A stretch of DNA of 64,000 bases from Polymorphobacter fuscus (GTDB taxonomy: Bacteria > Pseudomonadota > Alphaproteobacteria > Sphingomonadales > Sphingomonadaceae). Positions within the stretch are counted from its first letter, which is position 1; the number at the start of each line of letters is the position of its first letter. A program made the position numbers and the translations under genes. The notes under the pieces were generated by a model, which worked only from the letters and a program-made list of their open reading frames with translations, did no database searches and was not told the DNA's origin. Positions 19,614-28,893 of this stretch are shown one piece after another. The DNA lies in NCBI RefSeq assembly GCF_011927825.1, contig NZ_JAATJI010000001.1:1798001-1862000 (forward strand). Reading direction: 5' to 3'.

Positions 19614-21782
19614 GTGACCACCGCCTCCGTTCGCGTCGTCGTCTTCCAGCACGGGCTGGGCGCGCTCGACTATGCCGTGCCGCCGGGGCTCGACCTCGGC
19701 CCGGGGGATGCCGTGACCGTTCCGCTCGGCCCGCGCACCATCACCGGCGTCGTCTGGGACGCCGGCCGGCTGCACGGCCGCGACGTCGAGCCTAAGCGCC
19801 TGCGTCCGGTCGCGGCACGGCTCGACCTGCCGCCGATCGCCGAACCGTTGCGCCGTCTGTGCGAATGGGTGGCGGACTATTATGTCGCCCCGCTCGCCGG
19901 GGTCATCCGCATGGTCTGGCCGTCGGTGGCGTTTCTGGGGGACCGCGAAACCACCGAATATCGCGCCGGCGGCGACGCGCCCACACGGCTGACGCCCGAA
20001 CGCGCCCGGGCGCTCGAAAAGCTTGCCGATCGCCAGGGCAGCGTCCGCGACCTCACGCGCATCGCCGGCGTGTCGGACGCGGTCATCCGCGGGCTGGTCA
20101 AGGCCGGCACGCTGCTGCCGGTGGTCGTCGGCGCCGACCGGCCGATTGCCGTTCCCGACCCCGGTTTCGCCCCACCGCTGCTGGAGGCCGCGCAGGCTGC
20201 CGCCGCCGGCAGCATTGCCGACGCGGTAACGGCGGGCGGCTTTGCGCCCTTTCTGCTGGAAGGCGTCACCGGGTCGGGCAAGACCGAGGTCTATTTCGAA
20301 GCGGTCGCGGCGGCGCTGCGCAGCGGCGGCCAGGCGCTGGTGCTGGTCCCCGAAATCGCGCTGACGGCGCCCTGGCTGGCGCGGTTCGCGGCACGCTTCG
20401 GCTGCGCGCCGGTGTCCTGGCATTCGGATCTCAAGGCCAGCGAGCGCCGCGCCGCCTGGTCCGCGATTGCCGACGGCCGCGCCCGGGTCGTCGTCGGCGC
20501 CCGCTCGGCCTTGTTCCTGCCTTTCAAGGATCTCCGCGTCACCATTGTCGATGAAGCCCATGAAACCAGCTTCAAGCAGGAAGAAGGCGTCCATTACCAC
20601 GCCCGCGACGTCGCCGTGATGCGGGCGCGCGAGGAAGCCGCCACGGTGGTCCTCGCCACCGCCACCCCGGCGATCGAAACCCAGGTGCAGGCGGCGCGCG
20701 GCACCTACCGCCATCTGCTGCTGCCGGCGCGCTTCGGCGGCGCCCGGATGCCCGACATCGCTGCCGTCGATCTGCGCCGCTTTCCGCCGGCGCGCGGCCA
20801 TTGGCTCAGCCCGCCGCTGGTCGCCGCCGTCACCGCGACGCTGGAAAAGGGCGAACAGGCGCTGCTGTTCCTCAACCGGCGCGGCTATGCCCCGCTGACC
20901 CTGTGCCGGACCTGCGGCGAGCGTATCCAATGCCCCAATTGCACCGCCTGGATGGTCGAACACCGCCTGTCGCGGCGGCTGGCCTGCCACCATTGCGGGC
21001 ATGTGACGCCGGTGCCGCCGGCGTGCCCGGCCTGCGGCGACGCCGATTCGCTGGTGGCGTGCGGCCCCGGCGTGGAACGCATTGCGGAGGAAGTCGGCCG
21101 GCTCTGGCCCGCCGCCCACGTCGCGCTGGTGACATCGGACACGATCAATTCGCCGGCGCGCGCGGCGGCGCTGGTGGCGGCGGTGGAAGCGCGCGAGATC
21201 GACGTGCTGATCGGCACGCAAATGGTCACCAAGGGCTATCACTTTCCCGAACTGACCCTGGTGGGCGTCGTCGATGCCGACCTCGGCCTGTCCGGCGGGG
21301 ACCTGCGCGCCGGCGAACGCACCTTCCAGCAGGTTGCGCAGGTCGCCGGCCGCGCCGGGCGCGGCGCGAAACCCGGGCGCGTGCTGATCCAGACCCACCA
21401 GCCGCAGGCGCGGGTGATGCAGGCGCTGGTCGCCGGCGACCCGCGGGCCTTCTACGCCGCCGAAACCGAAACCCGGCGCGACCTCGGCCTGCCGCCGTTC
21501 GGCCGGCTGGCCGCGATCATCGTCTCGTCCGAAGACGCCGGCGCTGCGCTGGCGGCAGCGCGCGCCATCGGCGCAGCGGCACCGGCGGCGGAAGGCCTCA
21601 GCGTCCTCGGCCCCGCCGCCGCCCCGCTCGCCATGCTGCGCGGCCGCCACCGCCAGCGGCTGCTGGTCCAGGCGACGCGGACGCTGGCGCTGCAGCGCAT
21701 CCTGCGCGACTGGCTCGGCAGCGTGCCGGTGCCGGGCAATGTCCGCGTCGTGGTCGATGTGGACCCGTACAGCTTCGTCTGA
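19614..21782 (+). CDS. priA: primosomal protein N' (replication restart helicase PriA)
   Basis: A 722-residue 3'-to-5' DNA helicase that restarts stalled forks. The N-terminal DNA-binding domain begins VRVVVFQHGLGALDYAVP. Helicase motifs include Walker A GVTGSGKTEVYFE (about residues 219-231), DEAHE in motif II and LATATPAIE. The PriA zinc-binding module has four cysteine pairs (CRTCG, CPNC, CHHCG, CPACG). The start is GTG at 19614 with no strong Shine-Dalgarno. It is divergent from purB. Confidence 0.97.
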   Translation: MTTASVRVVVFQHGLGALDYAVPPGLDLGPGDAVTVPLGPRTITGVVWDAGRLHGRDVEPKRLRPVAARLDLPPIAEPLRRLCEWVADYYVAPLAGVIRMVWPSVAFLGDRETTEYRAGGDAPTRLTPERARALEKLADRQGSVRDLTRIAGVSDAVIRGLVKAGTLLPVVVGADRPIAVPDPGFAPPLLEAAQAAAAGSIADAVTAGGFAPFLLEGVTGSGKTEVYFEAVAAALRSGGQALVLVPEIALTAPWLARFAARFGCAPVSWHSDLKASERRAAWSAIADGRARVVVGARSALFLPFKDLRVTIVDEAHETSFKQEEGVHYHARDVAVMRAREEAATVVLATATPAIETQVQAARGTYRHLLLPARFGGARMPDIAAVDLRRFPPARGHWLSPPLVAAVTATLEKGEQALLFLNRRGYAPLTLCRTCGERIQCPNCTAWMVEHRLSRRLACHHCGHVTPVPPACPACGDADSLVACGPGVERIAEEVGRLWPAAHVALVTSDTINSPARAAALVAAVEAREIDVLIGTQMVTKGYHFPELTLVGVVDADLGLSGGDLRAGERTFQQVAQVAGRAGRGAKPGRVLIQTHQPQARVMQALVAGDPRAFYAAETETRRDLGLPPFGRLAAIIVSSEDAGAALAAARAIGAAAPAAEGLSVLGPAAAPLAMLRGRHRQRLLVQATRTLALQRILRDWLGSVPVPGNVRVVVDVDPYSFV

Positions 21783-21792
21783 CCCGCCGGGG

Positions 21793-23649
21793 TCAGCCCC
21801 GCACCTTCACGATCATCCGGTCGACCACCCCCGGCAGCGCTGCCAGCGGCACGCCGCCGGTTTCCACCAGCGCGTCGTTGAAGTCGCGGACATCCCATTT
21901 CGGCCCCAGCGCCGCCTTGGCGCGGATGCGCTGCTTGATGATCTCGTTGTGGCCGATCTTGTAGCCACAGGCCTGGCCGGGCGAGGCGCAATAGCGGTCG
22001 ATCTCGCTGGTCACGGCGGCGCGCGACCGGCCGGTTTCGGCGACCATCGTGTCGATCGCCTTGTCGCGGCTCCACTTCATCGCGTGCAGCCCGGTATCGA
22101 CGATCAGCCGCACCGCGCGGAAGCGCTGCGCCTGCAGATAGCCGAGCCGGCCATAGGGATCATCGGCATAAAGCCCGAACTCGTCGACCAGCTGTTCGGC
22201 ATACAGCGCCCAGCCTTCGACAAAGGCGTTGAACCCGACCAGTTGCGCCACCGGCGACACGATATCGGGATGTTCGGCGAGATAGGCGCCCTGCCAGGCA
22301 TGGCCGGGAATCGCCTCGTGCGCGGTCAGCGACGCCAGCGTCCAGGTCGGCCAATCCCCCATGTTCTTCAGGTTGATGTAATAGATCGCCGGGCGCTTCC
22401 CGTCGGCACTGGCAAAGTTCATGTAACCCAGAGCGGCACCATCCTGGATGTCGACCGGGACCCGCTTGACCAGCACATCGGCCTTCAGCCCGAGCTTCGA
22501 AACCTTGGGCAATAGCGGCCGGATCGCATCGATGCGGCCCTGGCAATAGGCCAGCACCGCGGCGCGGCCGGCATCGCTGTCGGGCTTCAGAAACCGCGGG
22601 TCGGCGGTCAGCGCCGCGGTCCGTTCCCCGACGCTGCCCCTGGTCATCCCCTGGGCGCGCAGGATGGCGTCCATTTCGGCGGCGATGGCGCGGTTCTGTT
22701 CCCAGCCGGTGCGATGGATCTCCTCGGCGGTCTGGCTGGTGGTCGTCTGGCTTTTCAGCGCAAAGGCATAATAGGCGTCGCCGCCGGGCAGCTTCCATAC
22801 CCCGGCGTCGCTGTTGGCCTTCAACGCCTTCAGCGCCGCCGTCTGGCGATCGAGCGCCGGATAGATGGCATCGGCGACCACCGCGGTCGCTTCGGCGGTC
22901 GGATCGGGCAGGCCGAGCTTCTTGGCGCGGGCGGCGAGCGAGGTCACGAACTTGGACTGTGCCGCCGGCACACCGCGCAGCGTCGCCTGCTGGCCGAGCG
23001 TGTTGGCGATGAGGAAGTCGGGCGGCACCACGCCCTTGCCGGCGTCGGCCGCGATGCGTGCGGTTTCGGCGTCGAGGTTGGTCGCCACCTGGCGCAACCG
23101 GCTGAGATAGGCAGCTGCCCCGGCGGCGTCCTCGACGCGGTGATAGCTGTCGAGAAACTCGGCGGCCTGGCTGTAGGTGCCGTTCTGCTGGCTGACGATA
23201 TAGGGGATGCTCCCCGATGTCCCCGACTGGCCGAAGTCGAAGGCTTCGCCTTCGGTGCCGATGTTCAGCGCCCAGGCGGCCGAATCGTAATTGTTGATGT
23301 CGGCGCCCTGCAGCCGGTCGCGCGGCACGGTGGCAAGCAACGCCTTGGCGGCGGCATTGACGCGCCGGTCTTCCGCGACCCCGGCCGGGGACAGGTCGGT
23401 CAGGCGGGTGGCGAGCACCGCATTGGCGCCGGTGTCCATGCCGAGCAGCGTCGCCTGTTCGGGGCTGCGCTTCAGCAGCTGGTCGGCAATGGTCTGCAAC
23501 GCTGCCGCCAGCTGCGGGTCGCGCGGCGCCGTGGTTGCCGCCGTGGTCGCCGCCGTTGCGGCACGTGCCATCGCAGGCAATGCAGCGACGGCGCCGAGCC
23601 CGGCGGCGCTCCCCAACAGACTGCGGCGGCTCGGATTGGCAAAGGTCAT
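21793..23649 (-). CDS. exported DUF885-family protein
   Basis: A 618-residue protein with a Tat-type signal (SRRSLLG then a hydrophobic stretch to ARA). The DUF885 domain shows the family's metalloprotease-like pair LTAHEAIPGHAWQ and FVEGWALYAEQL, which resemble the HExxH...E zinc site of M32-like peptidases. The family is annotated as putative dipeptidyl carboxypeptidases, but substrates are poorly known. It is the last gene of the minus-strand run from tetR, 4 nt after the flippase stop. Confidence 0.88.
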   Translation of the reverse strand: MTFANPSRRSLLGSAAGLGAVAALPAMARAATAATTAATTAPRDPQLAAALQTIADQLLKRSPEQATLLGMDTGANAVLATRLTDLSPAGVAEDRRVNAAAKALLATVPRDRLQGADINNYDSAAWALNIGTEGEAFDFGQSGTSGSIPYIVSQQNGTYSQAAEFLDSYHRVEDAAGAAAYLSRLRQVATNLDAETARIAADAGKGVVPPDFLIANTLGQQATLRGVPAAQSKFVTSLAARAKKLGLPDPTAEATAVVADAIYPALDRQTAALKALKANSDAGVWKLPGGDAYYAFALKSQTTTSQTAEEIHRTGWEQNRAIAAEMDAILRAQGMTRGSVGERTAALTADPRFLKPDSDAGRAAVLAYCQGRIDAIRPLLPKVSKLGLKADVLVKRVPVDIQDGAALGYMNFASADGKRPAIYYINLKNMGDWPTWTLASLTAHEAIPGHAWQGAYLAEHPDIVSPVAQLVGFNAFVEGWALYAEQLVDEFGLYADDPYGRLGYLQAQRFRAVRLIVDTGLHAMKWSRDKAIDTMVAETGRSRAAVTSEIDRYCASPGQACGYKIGHNEIIKQRIRAKAALGPKWDVRDFNDALVETGGVPLAALPGVVDRMIVKVRG

Positions 23650-23653
23650 CGGG

Positions 23654-25234
23654 TCAGATCTTTCTGGGGGTGGGAGGAACGTTCAACAGGCCGGGGACTT
23701 CCGGCTCGTCGAGCAACGGCACCGTCCGCAATTTCCGGGCGAACAGCAACCGGTCGGCGCCCTTGAAGCCGAAGCGCCAGATGATGCCGCCATAAACACC
23801 CAGGATCGCGACCAGCCCGATCGACAGCTGCACCGGTTCGGGGGTGCGCATGACCAGCAGCCCGGTGGCAAAGGCCGCCCCACCCGCCGCCAGCATCGAC
23901 AGGCGCCAGCCGGCCACCGGATGGCCGAGAACGCGGGCGAGCAGCCGTGACTTGACGATCGACAAAAACAGCGCCGACACCGCCAGCCCCGCCGCGGCGC
24001 CGACGCCGCCGTACCGCGGCACCAGCACCAGGCTGACGCCGATCTGGATCGCGACACCGACCAGCGACCACATCAGGTTGCGCCCGCGCGCCACATAGAT
24101 CAGCGCCGATTCGGCCACCGCCGCCTGCGCCGCCAGCAGTTCGACGGTCAGCAGCACCGCCAGCACCAGCGCGCCGCCGGCGAACACAGGCCCGAACAGA
24201 CCCATGCCGGCCTTGCCGGTCATCCCCAGCGCCAGCACGACGCCCAGTTGCGCGGCCCCGACCCAGAAGCTGATCTGCCGGACATGTGCCGCCACCTTGG
24301 CAAGGTTGCCGGCGGCGAGGTTGGTGGTCAGCACCGGCGCCAATATGGGGTCGAAGCTCGATTTCAGCCGCTGCGGCAGCGATGCGATCTGCTGCGCGAC
24401 ATAATAGATGCCGACGATCTCCGGCCCGGCAAACCGCCCGAGGATGAAGATGTCGAGCCGCCGCGCGCCCCATTCGGTGATGTCCGCCCCGGCCAGGGCC
24501 AGGTTGCGCGTGACCAGCGAGCGCAGCGCCGCCAGATCGGGCGCCCAGCCGCCGACCAGCCCGAAGGCGCGCAGCGCCGGCACCACCGATGCCAGCGCCG
24601 CCGCAGCCATCGACAAAACATAGGCAATGCCGAGCCCGCCCGGCTTCAGCGCGGTGAACGCCAGCGCCAGCGCGGCGATGCTGAGCACCCAGGGTTCGAC
24701 CAGCGACCGCGCCCGCACCGTCGCCCCGATATCGTGCCGAAAGGCCAGCGCCGCCAGGCAGATGTCGGAGATCACGATGGCAAGGATGATGAGCGGGAAC
24801 AGCCGCGCACTGGGCGACACATCGCCATTGGGAAAGACGATCTGCGGCACCGCGATCAGCAGCATCGCGCCGCCGATGCCGGCCAGCAGCGACAGCAGCA
24901 GCGCGTCGTAAAGCGCATGGGTTTCGCCATCGGGCGTCCGCCGCCGCGCCATGTCCTCGGCCAGTCCGCGCTTCAGCCCCAGGGTGGCGAGCATCGCCAC
25001 AAGTTCGACGACCATCGTCGCATAGGCAAAGCGCCCCAGCGCATCGGCGCCATACATGCGCCCGGCGATGAACAGAAAGGGAAAGCGCGCCGCCAGCCGC
25101 AGCACATAGCCGATGAAGCTGGTCCGCCCGCCCCGCGCCAGCGCGGCGGTTTCGGCCCCCTCCCGCTCGGCGGCTTCGGCTCTCGCCCGCTCGGCGGGCT
25201 GGGCATTGCCGTTCCCGGATGGGTCAGCCGACAT
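23654..25234 (-). CDS. Wzx/MOP-type polysaccharide flippase
   Basis: A 526-residue integral membrane protein with about 12-14 hydrophobic segments and the overall pattern of polysaccharide transporters (ALGRFAYATMVVELVAMLATLGLKRG near the N-terminus). A short acidic, alanine-rich leader (residues 1-40) precedes the first segment. The ATG at 25234 overlaps the flavin reductase stop by 11 nt; longer frames run into that gene in another frame. No glycosyltransferases are adjacent, so the exported glycan is unknown. Confidence 0.87.
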   Translation of the reverse strand: MSADPSGNGNAQPAERARAEAAEREGAETAALARGGRTSFIGYVLRLAARFPFLFIAGRMYGADALGRFAYATMVVELVAMLATLGLKRGLAEDMARRRTPDGETHALYDALLLSLLAGIGGAMLLIAVPQIVFPNGDVSPSARLFPLIILAIVISDICLAALAFRHDIGATVRARSLVEPWVLSIAALALAFTALKPGGLGIAYVLSMAAAALASVVPALRAFGLVGGWAPDLAALRSLVTRNLALAGADITEWGARRLDIFILGRFAGPEIVGIYYVAQQIASLPQRLKSSFDPILAPVLTTNLAAGNLAKVAAHVRQISFWVGAAQLGVVLALGMTGKAGMGLFGPVFAGGALVLAVLLTVELLAAQAAVAESALIYVARGRNLMWSLVGVAIQIGVSLVLVPRYGGVGAAAGLAVSALFLSIVKSRLLARVLGHPVAGWRLSMLAAGGAAFATGLLVMRTPEPVQLSIGLVAILGVYGGIIWRFGFKGADRLLFARKLRTVPLLDEPEVPGLLNVPPTPRKI

Positions 25235-25718
25235 GCACCCGCCGATAGCGGCCATGGAGATACAGCAGCGATTCGCGCTCCGGCGCCAGGCCATAGCGGG
25301 TGATGCGTCCGACGATGATGCGATGGTCGCCGCCATCATGATCGGCATGGATATGGCAGGCAAAGGCGGCCTTGGCGGCGGCGAGCACCGGCAGCCCGTC
25401 CCAATCGATCCAGTCGGCTTCGGCAAAGCGATCGATGCCGCGCCGCGTGAAACGATCGGCGATCGGCTGGCCATCGAGATCGAGGATGTTGATGGCAAAG
25501 CGCCCGGTTTCGCGCAGCAACGGCAGCGCCGACGCGCCATTGGCCGGGCAGAACAACAACAGCGGCGGATCGAGCGACACCGAAGTGAAGCTGTTGGCCG
25601 TCAGCCCGGTGCGCGTGCCATCGGCCGCGCGGCCGGTGACGACGGTGACGCCGGTGGCGAAACAGCCGAAGGCATCGCGCAACCGGCGCGGATCGAAGGG
25701 GGGTTCGGCAAGGTCCAT
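25224..25718 (-). CDS. flavin reductase (HpaC/NTAB-like)
   Basis: A 164-residue FMN/FAD-binding split-barrel reductase. Conserved elements are DAFGCFATGVTVVTG, the TGLTANSFTSVSLDPPLLLF flavin-binding segment, FAINIL and a C-terminal histidine region HDGGDHRIIVGRI. Such proteins supply reduced flavin to two-component monooxygenases. No monooxygenase is adjacent. It lies 36 nt downstream of selO and overlaps the flippase gene. Confidence 0.9.
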   Translation of the reverse strand: MDLAEPPFDPRRLRDAFGCFATGVTVVTGRAADGTRTGLTANSFTSVSLDPPLLLFCPANGASALPLLRETGRFAINILDLDGQPIADRFTRRGIDRFAEADWIDWDGLPVLAAAKAAFACHIHADHDGGDHRIIVGRITRYGLAPERESLLYLHGRYRRVHVG

Positions 25719-25754
25719 GGCGCCGCAAGCCCTATGGCATCGCCCGCAAAATGG

Positions 25755-27155
25755 CTAGGGTCCGGTCACGCCGGCGGCGGGGCGCATCGCCTCACCCATC
25801 GCTTCACCCATGCGCCGGATGGCGCCGACCTTCGCCGTCAACGCCGACCAGTCGTCGGCGGCCGCGATCGGCGCCCAGATCGCCTCGACCTCGTCGATCA
25901 GCAGCGTGCACGGCCCGGCATCGGCCCAGTAATCATGCGCCGGTGCAGCCCCGGCATAGGCCGCGACCGCGGCGACAAAGCCGGTGAACGCCGGCCCGGC
26001 ATAGATCGCATCGGCCGGCGAATCGCCACGCCGCACGCCGCCCCGCCAATCGAACCAGAAGCGATCGGGCGCCATCCGCGATCCCACCAGCCCGGCCTCA
26101 ATCGCCTTGACCAGCGCGGTGTCGGCCTCGGCGCCGCGCGACGCCACCCCCAGCCGGCCCAGCATCGCCGTCACCATCGCCGCCTGGTAGCGCGGCGCAA
26201 AGGCCTCGAGCGCCGGCTTCAGCGCGTCGAGCGGCGCCACCAGCCGCAGCGCGCCCGCCAGCTGATAGACATTCCACTGCAGCGCCTCGGCCTGCCGGCC
26301 GAAGCTGTAAAGCCCGTGATGGTCGAAATAGGCCGCGGTGAAATCGGGGTCCCACGCCGGCGCGAACCGCCAGGGGCCATAGTCGAACGATTCGCCGGTG
26401 ATGTTGATATTGTCGGTGTTGAGCACGCCATGGACGAACCCCGCCGCCATATATTGCGCCGCCAGCCGGCTGCCGCTGGTCACCGCATGGTCCAGAAGCG
26501 CCGCCGCGTCCCGCCCTTCGGGAACGAAATGCCGGCAGGCGTAATCGACCAGCCGCGCCATCGCGGCCTCGTCCTGCAGATAGGCCTGGCGCTGGAAGCT
26601 GCCATAGCGGACATGGCTGTGGCTCAGCCGGACAAGCACGGCACCGCGCGTCGGGCTCGGTTCGTCGCTGCGGTCGAGCGCCTCGCCGGTTTCGATCACC
26701 GACAGCGTCCGGCTCGTCGTCACGCCCAGCGCCTCGAGCATTTCGGTCGCCAGTATCTCGCGCACGGCGCCCTTCAGCGTCAGCCGGCCGTCGCCGGCGC
26801 GGCTCCACGGCGTCGTACCGCTGCCCTTGGTGCCGAGGTCCATCAGCCGGCCGGCGGCGTCGCGGCACTGCGCGAACAAAAAGCCCCGCCCGTCGCCGAG
26901 GTCGGGATTGTAGGTGCGGAACTGATGGCCGTGGTATCGCAAGGCCAGCGGCACATCGAGGCTGCCCGGCAAGGGTGCGAACCGCCCGAAATGCCGCAGC
27001 CAGTCGCCGTCCGACAGCGCTTCGAGGCCGATCTCCGCGGCCGCGCGGTCGTTGCGGAAGCGCAGGACGGTTTCGGGAAAATCCGCCGGCGCAACGGGGT
27101 CGAAAAAGCCGTCCCCCAGTTCCAGGATCGCGGTTTCGCCGTGAAAGGCCGTCAA
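25755..27155 (-). CDS. selO: SelO-family protein adenylyltransferase (YdiU)
   Basis: A 466-residue pseudokinase-fold enzyme that transfers AMP to proteins, linked to redox stress in the family. Motifs are YHGHQFRTYNPDLGDGRGFL, GTKGSGTTPWSRAGDGRLTLK, HSHVRYGSFQ and the metal-binding HGVLNTDNINITGESFDYGP. Only a TTG (27155) fits the family N-terminus; it overlaps the tetR stop as TTGA, and the region upstream belongs to tetR in another frame. The C-terminus lacks the redox cysteine tail found in some SelO proteins. Confidence 0.9.
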   Translation of the reverse strand: MTAFHGETAILELGDGFFDPVAPADFPETVLRFRNDRAAAEIGLEALSDGDWLRHFGRFAPLPGSLDVPLALRYHGHQFRTYNPDLGDGRGFLFAQCRDAAGRLMDLGTKGSGTTPWSRAGDGRLTLKGAVREILATEMLEALGVTTSRTLSVIETGEALDRSDEPSPTRGAVLVRLSHSHVRYGSFQRQAYLQDEAAMARLVDYACRHFVPEGRDAAALLDHAVTSGSRLAAQYMAAGFVHGVLNTDNINITGESFDYGPWRFAPAWDPDFTAAYFDHHGLYSFGRQAEALQWNVYQLAGALRLVAPLDALKPALEAFAPRYQAAMVTAMLGRLGVASRGAEADTALVKAIEAGLVGSRMAPDRFWFDWRGGVRRGDSPADAIYAGPAFTGFVAAVAAYAGAAPAHDYWADAGPCTLLIDEVEAIWAPIAAADDWSALTAKVGAIRRMGEAMGEAMRPAAGVTGP

Positions 27156-27826
27156 TTGGTCGGGTACTGACAGGCGGCGCGGATGAAGCGGATGGTCTCG
27201 CGCGCGACTCGCGCTTCCTCTTCCGGCGTCTTGGCGGTCAGCACCAGGTCGATGGCGTCGCCGACGACATGGTGCATGAACGAGGCTGCCAGCTCGATAT
27301 CGATGCCGTCGATGCCGCGCTTCTGCATCGACACCGCCATCTGGCGATGGATCCATTCCGTCGTCGTCGCTTTGGCAGCGTGGTAAAAGGGTTCGGCTTC
27401 GGGGTTCTTGAGCATCGCCGGCTTGCCGACCTCGCATTCGCTGCCGGTGATGCCTTCCCACAGGGTATTGGCCTTGCAGAAGGCAAAGACCCGCGAAATG
27501 ATGATTCCCGGCTCCAGATCCTCCAGGGCGTCGCCCTGCTCCATCGCCTCGATCATCGCCTGGCCATGGCGCTCGCCCAGTTGCGCCAGCAGCGCCTTTT
27601 TCGACCCGAAATGATAGAAGATCGAGCCTTCCGAAACATCCGCCTCACGCGCGATGTCGGCGGTGCCGGTGCCGGCAAAGCCCTTGGTGGAAAACAGCAT
27701 ATGGGCGGCGGCCAGAACGCGCTGCTTGGTTTCGGCGGGGTCGTATCGGCGCGCACGGCTGTCGGCCCGGGGCTCGGCCCTGGAGGTTGCTCGGGGACTG
27801 GCGATATCGGTCGCGCGCGTTGCCAC
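27152..27826 (-). CDS. TetR-family transcriptional regulator
   Basis: A 224-residue regulator with a 28-residue Arg/Ser/Ala-rich leader followed by the TetR helix-turn-helix (TKQRVLAAAHMLFSTKGFAGTGTADIAREADVSEGSIFYHFGSKKALL), shown here only as family markers: FYHFGSKKALL ends the recognition helix. The ligand domain gives no clue to the inducer. The start is GTG at 27826; a shorter start is possible because of the odd leader. It is divergent from the alpha/beta hydrolase gene and heads the selO operon, so it likely autoregulates and may control the hydrolase-oxidoreductase pair. Confidence 0.9.
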   Translation of the reverse strand: MATRATDIASPRATSRAEPRADSRARRYDPAETKQRVLAAAHMLFSTKGFAGTGTADIAREADVSEGSIFYHFGSKKALLAQLGERHGQAMIEAMEQGDALEDLEPGIIISRVFAFCKANTLWEGITGSECEVGKPAMLKNPEAEPFYHAAKATTTEWIHRQMAVSMQKRGIDGIDIELAASFMHHVVGDAIDLVLTAKTPEEEARVARETIRFIRAACQYPTN

Positions 27827-27855
27827 GATAGTGTGTCTTCCTCATGCCCCCCGGT

Positions 27856-27879
27856 CGCCGATCCATATGGCAATCGGCG
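27856..27879. promoter_or_regulatory. inverted repeat between tetR and hydrolase genes (candidate TetR operator)
   Basis: Seven-base arms CGCCGAT (27856-27862) and ATCGGCG (27873-27879) flank a 10-base centre containing the palindrome CCATATGG (27863-27870). It sits in the 158-nt divergent gap, 30 nt upstream of the GTG of tetR. Size, symmetry and place fit a TetR operator controlling both directions. Confidence 0.5.
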
Positions 27880-27984
27880 TCGCCAAAGTCAAAATAGGGC
27901 ATGCGGCGCGGCCGGTCACCTGCCCAAGGTGATCGGGCGCCGGAAAGCGTGGACAAGTCGCGGACGCGCCCGCAAGCTCGCCGG

Positions 27985-28893
27985 GTGATTCCGCGCCCCG
28001 CCTCGCCGCCCGCCATCGACCAAGCCCGATGGGACCATGGCTGGTACTGGTCGCACGACGGCCTGCGCCTCCATTATCGCGATCTTCCCGGCCCCGCCGA
28101 TCGCCCGGCGCTGCTCTGCCTGCCCGGCCTCACCCGCAACAGCGCCGATTTCGCAGCGCTCGCACAGCGCCTTGCCGGCCAGTGGCGGGTGGTCGCGCCC
28201 GATCTGCGCGGCCGCGGCGAATCGGCCTGGCCGCGCGATTCGCTGACCTATGTGCCGCTGACCTATCTTCTCGATCTCGGGCTGCTCATCGCCGCGGCCG
28301 GCCTGCAGCGCTTCGTCGTCCTCGGCTCCTCGCTGGGCGGCGCGCTGGCGCTGCAACTGACCACCGGCCACCGCGCTGCCATGGCCGGCGTCATCCTCAA
28401 CGATTATGGCCCGGCGGTGGAACCGGCAGGGCTGGCGCGGCTGCGCGCCAATGTCGGGCGCGGCGGCAACTGGCCGACATGGATCCACGCGGCGCGCGAC
28501 CTGGCGCAGCGCAATGGCGACAGCTACCCGGGCTGGCAGCTGCCCGACTGGCTGGCCTTTGCCCGGCGCCTGTGCCGGTTGACGGCGGCGGGGCGCATCG
28601 TCTTCGATTATGATCCGCGCATCGCCGAACCCTTTCGCCTGCCGCATGGCGACGCCGGGTCGGACCTGTGGCTGGCACTGGATGCCCTTGCCGGCCTGCC
28701 GGTGCTCAGCCTGCGCGGCGCCCTGTCCGACGTGCTGGCGCCCGATACCCAGGCCGCGATGGCGCGCCGCCTGCCGCAATTGCGGGTGGTGACGGTGCCC
28801 GGCGTCGGCCATGCTCCCACGCTCGACGAGCCGGCTGCGGCCGCCGCCATCGACGCCATGCTGGCCGATGTGCTGAAGGGAGAGAACGCATGA
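27985..28893 (+). CDS. alpha/beta hydrolase
   Basis: A 302-residue alpha/beta-hydrolase-fold enzyme. The nucleophile elbow is GSSLGG with Ser116, the oxyanion region is LCLPGLTRNSADF (about residues 44-56), and the catalytic His is in VPGVGHAPTLDEP near the C-terminus. An acid follows in the LRGALSDVLAPD loop. Substrate unknown. The GTG at 27985 is a best guess; GTG 27949 and ATG 27901 are alternatives. Its stop overlaps the next gene's ATG (ATGA). Confidence 0.85.
   Translation: MIPRPASPPAIDQARWDHGWYWSHDGLRLHYRDLPGPADRPALLCLPGLTRNSADFAALAQRLAGQWRVVAPDLRGRGESAWPRDSLTYVPLTYLLDLGLLIAAAGLQRFVVLGSSLGGALALQLTTGHRAAMAGVILNDYGPAVEPAGLARLRANVGRGGNWPTWIHAARDLAQRNGDSYPGWQLPDWLAFARRLCRLTAAGRIVFDYDPRIAEPFRLPHGDAGSDLWLALDALAGLPVLSLRGALSDVLAPDTQAAMARRLPQLRVVTVPGVGHAPTLDEPAAAAAIDAMLADVLKGENA

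Noticed and set aside
19518..21650. 710-codon minus-strand open frame opposite priA
   Set aside because: Shadow of priA; low-complexity composition, no motif and overlaps the whole helicase gene.
25113..27170. 685-codon plus-strand frame opposite flavin reductase and selO
   Set aside because: Overlaps two recognised genes on the other strand and has shadow composition.
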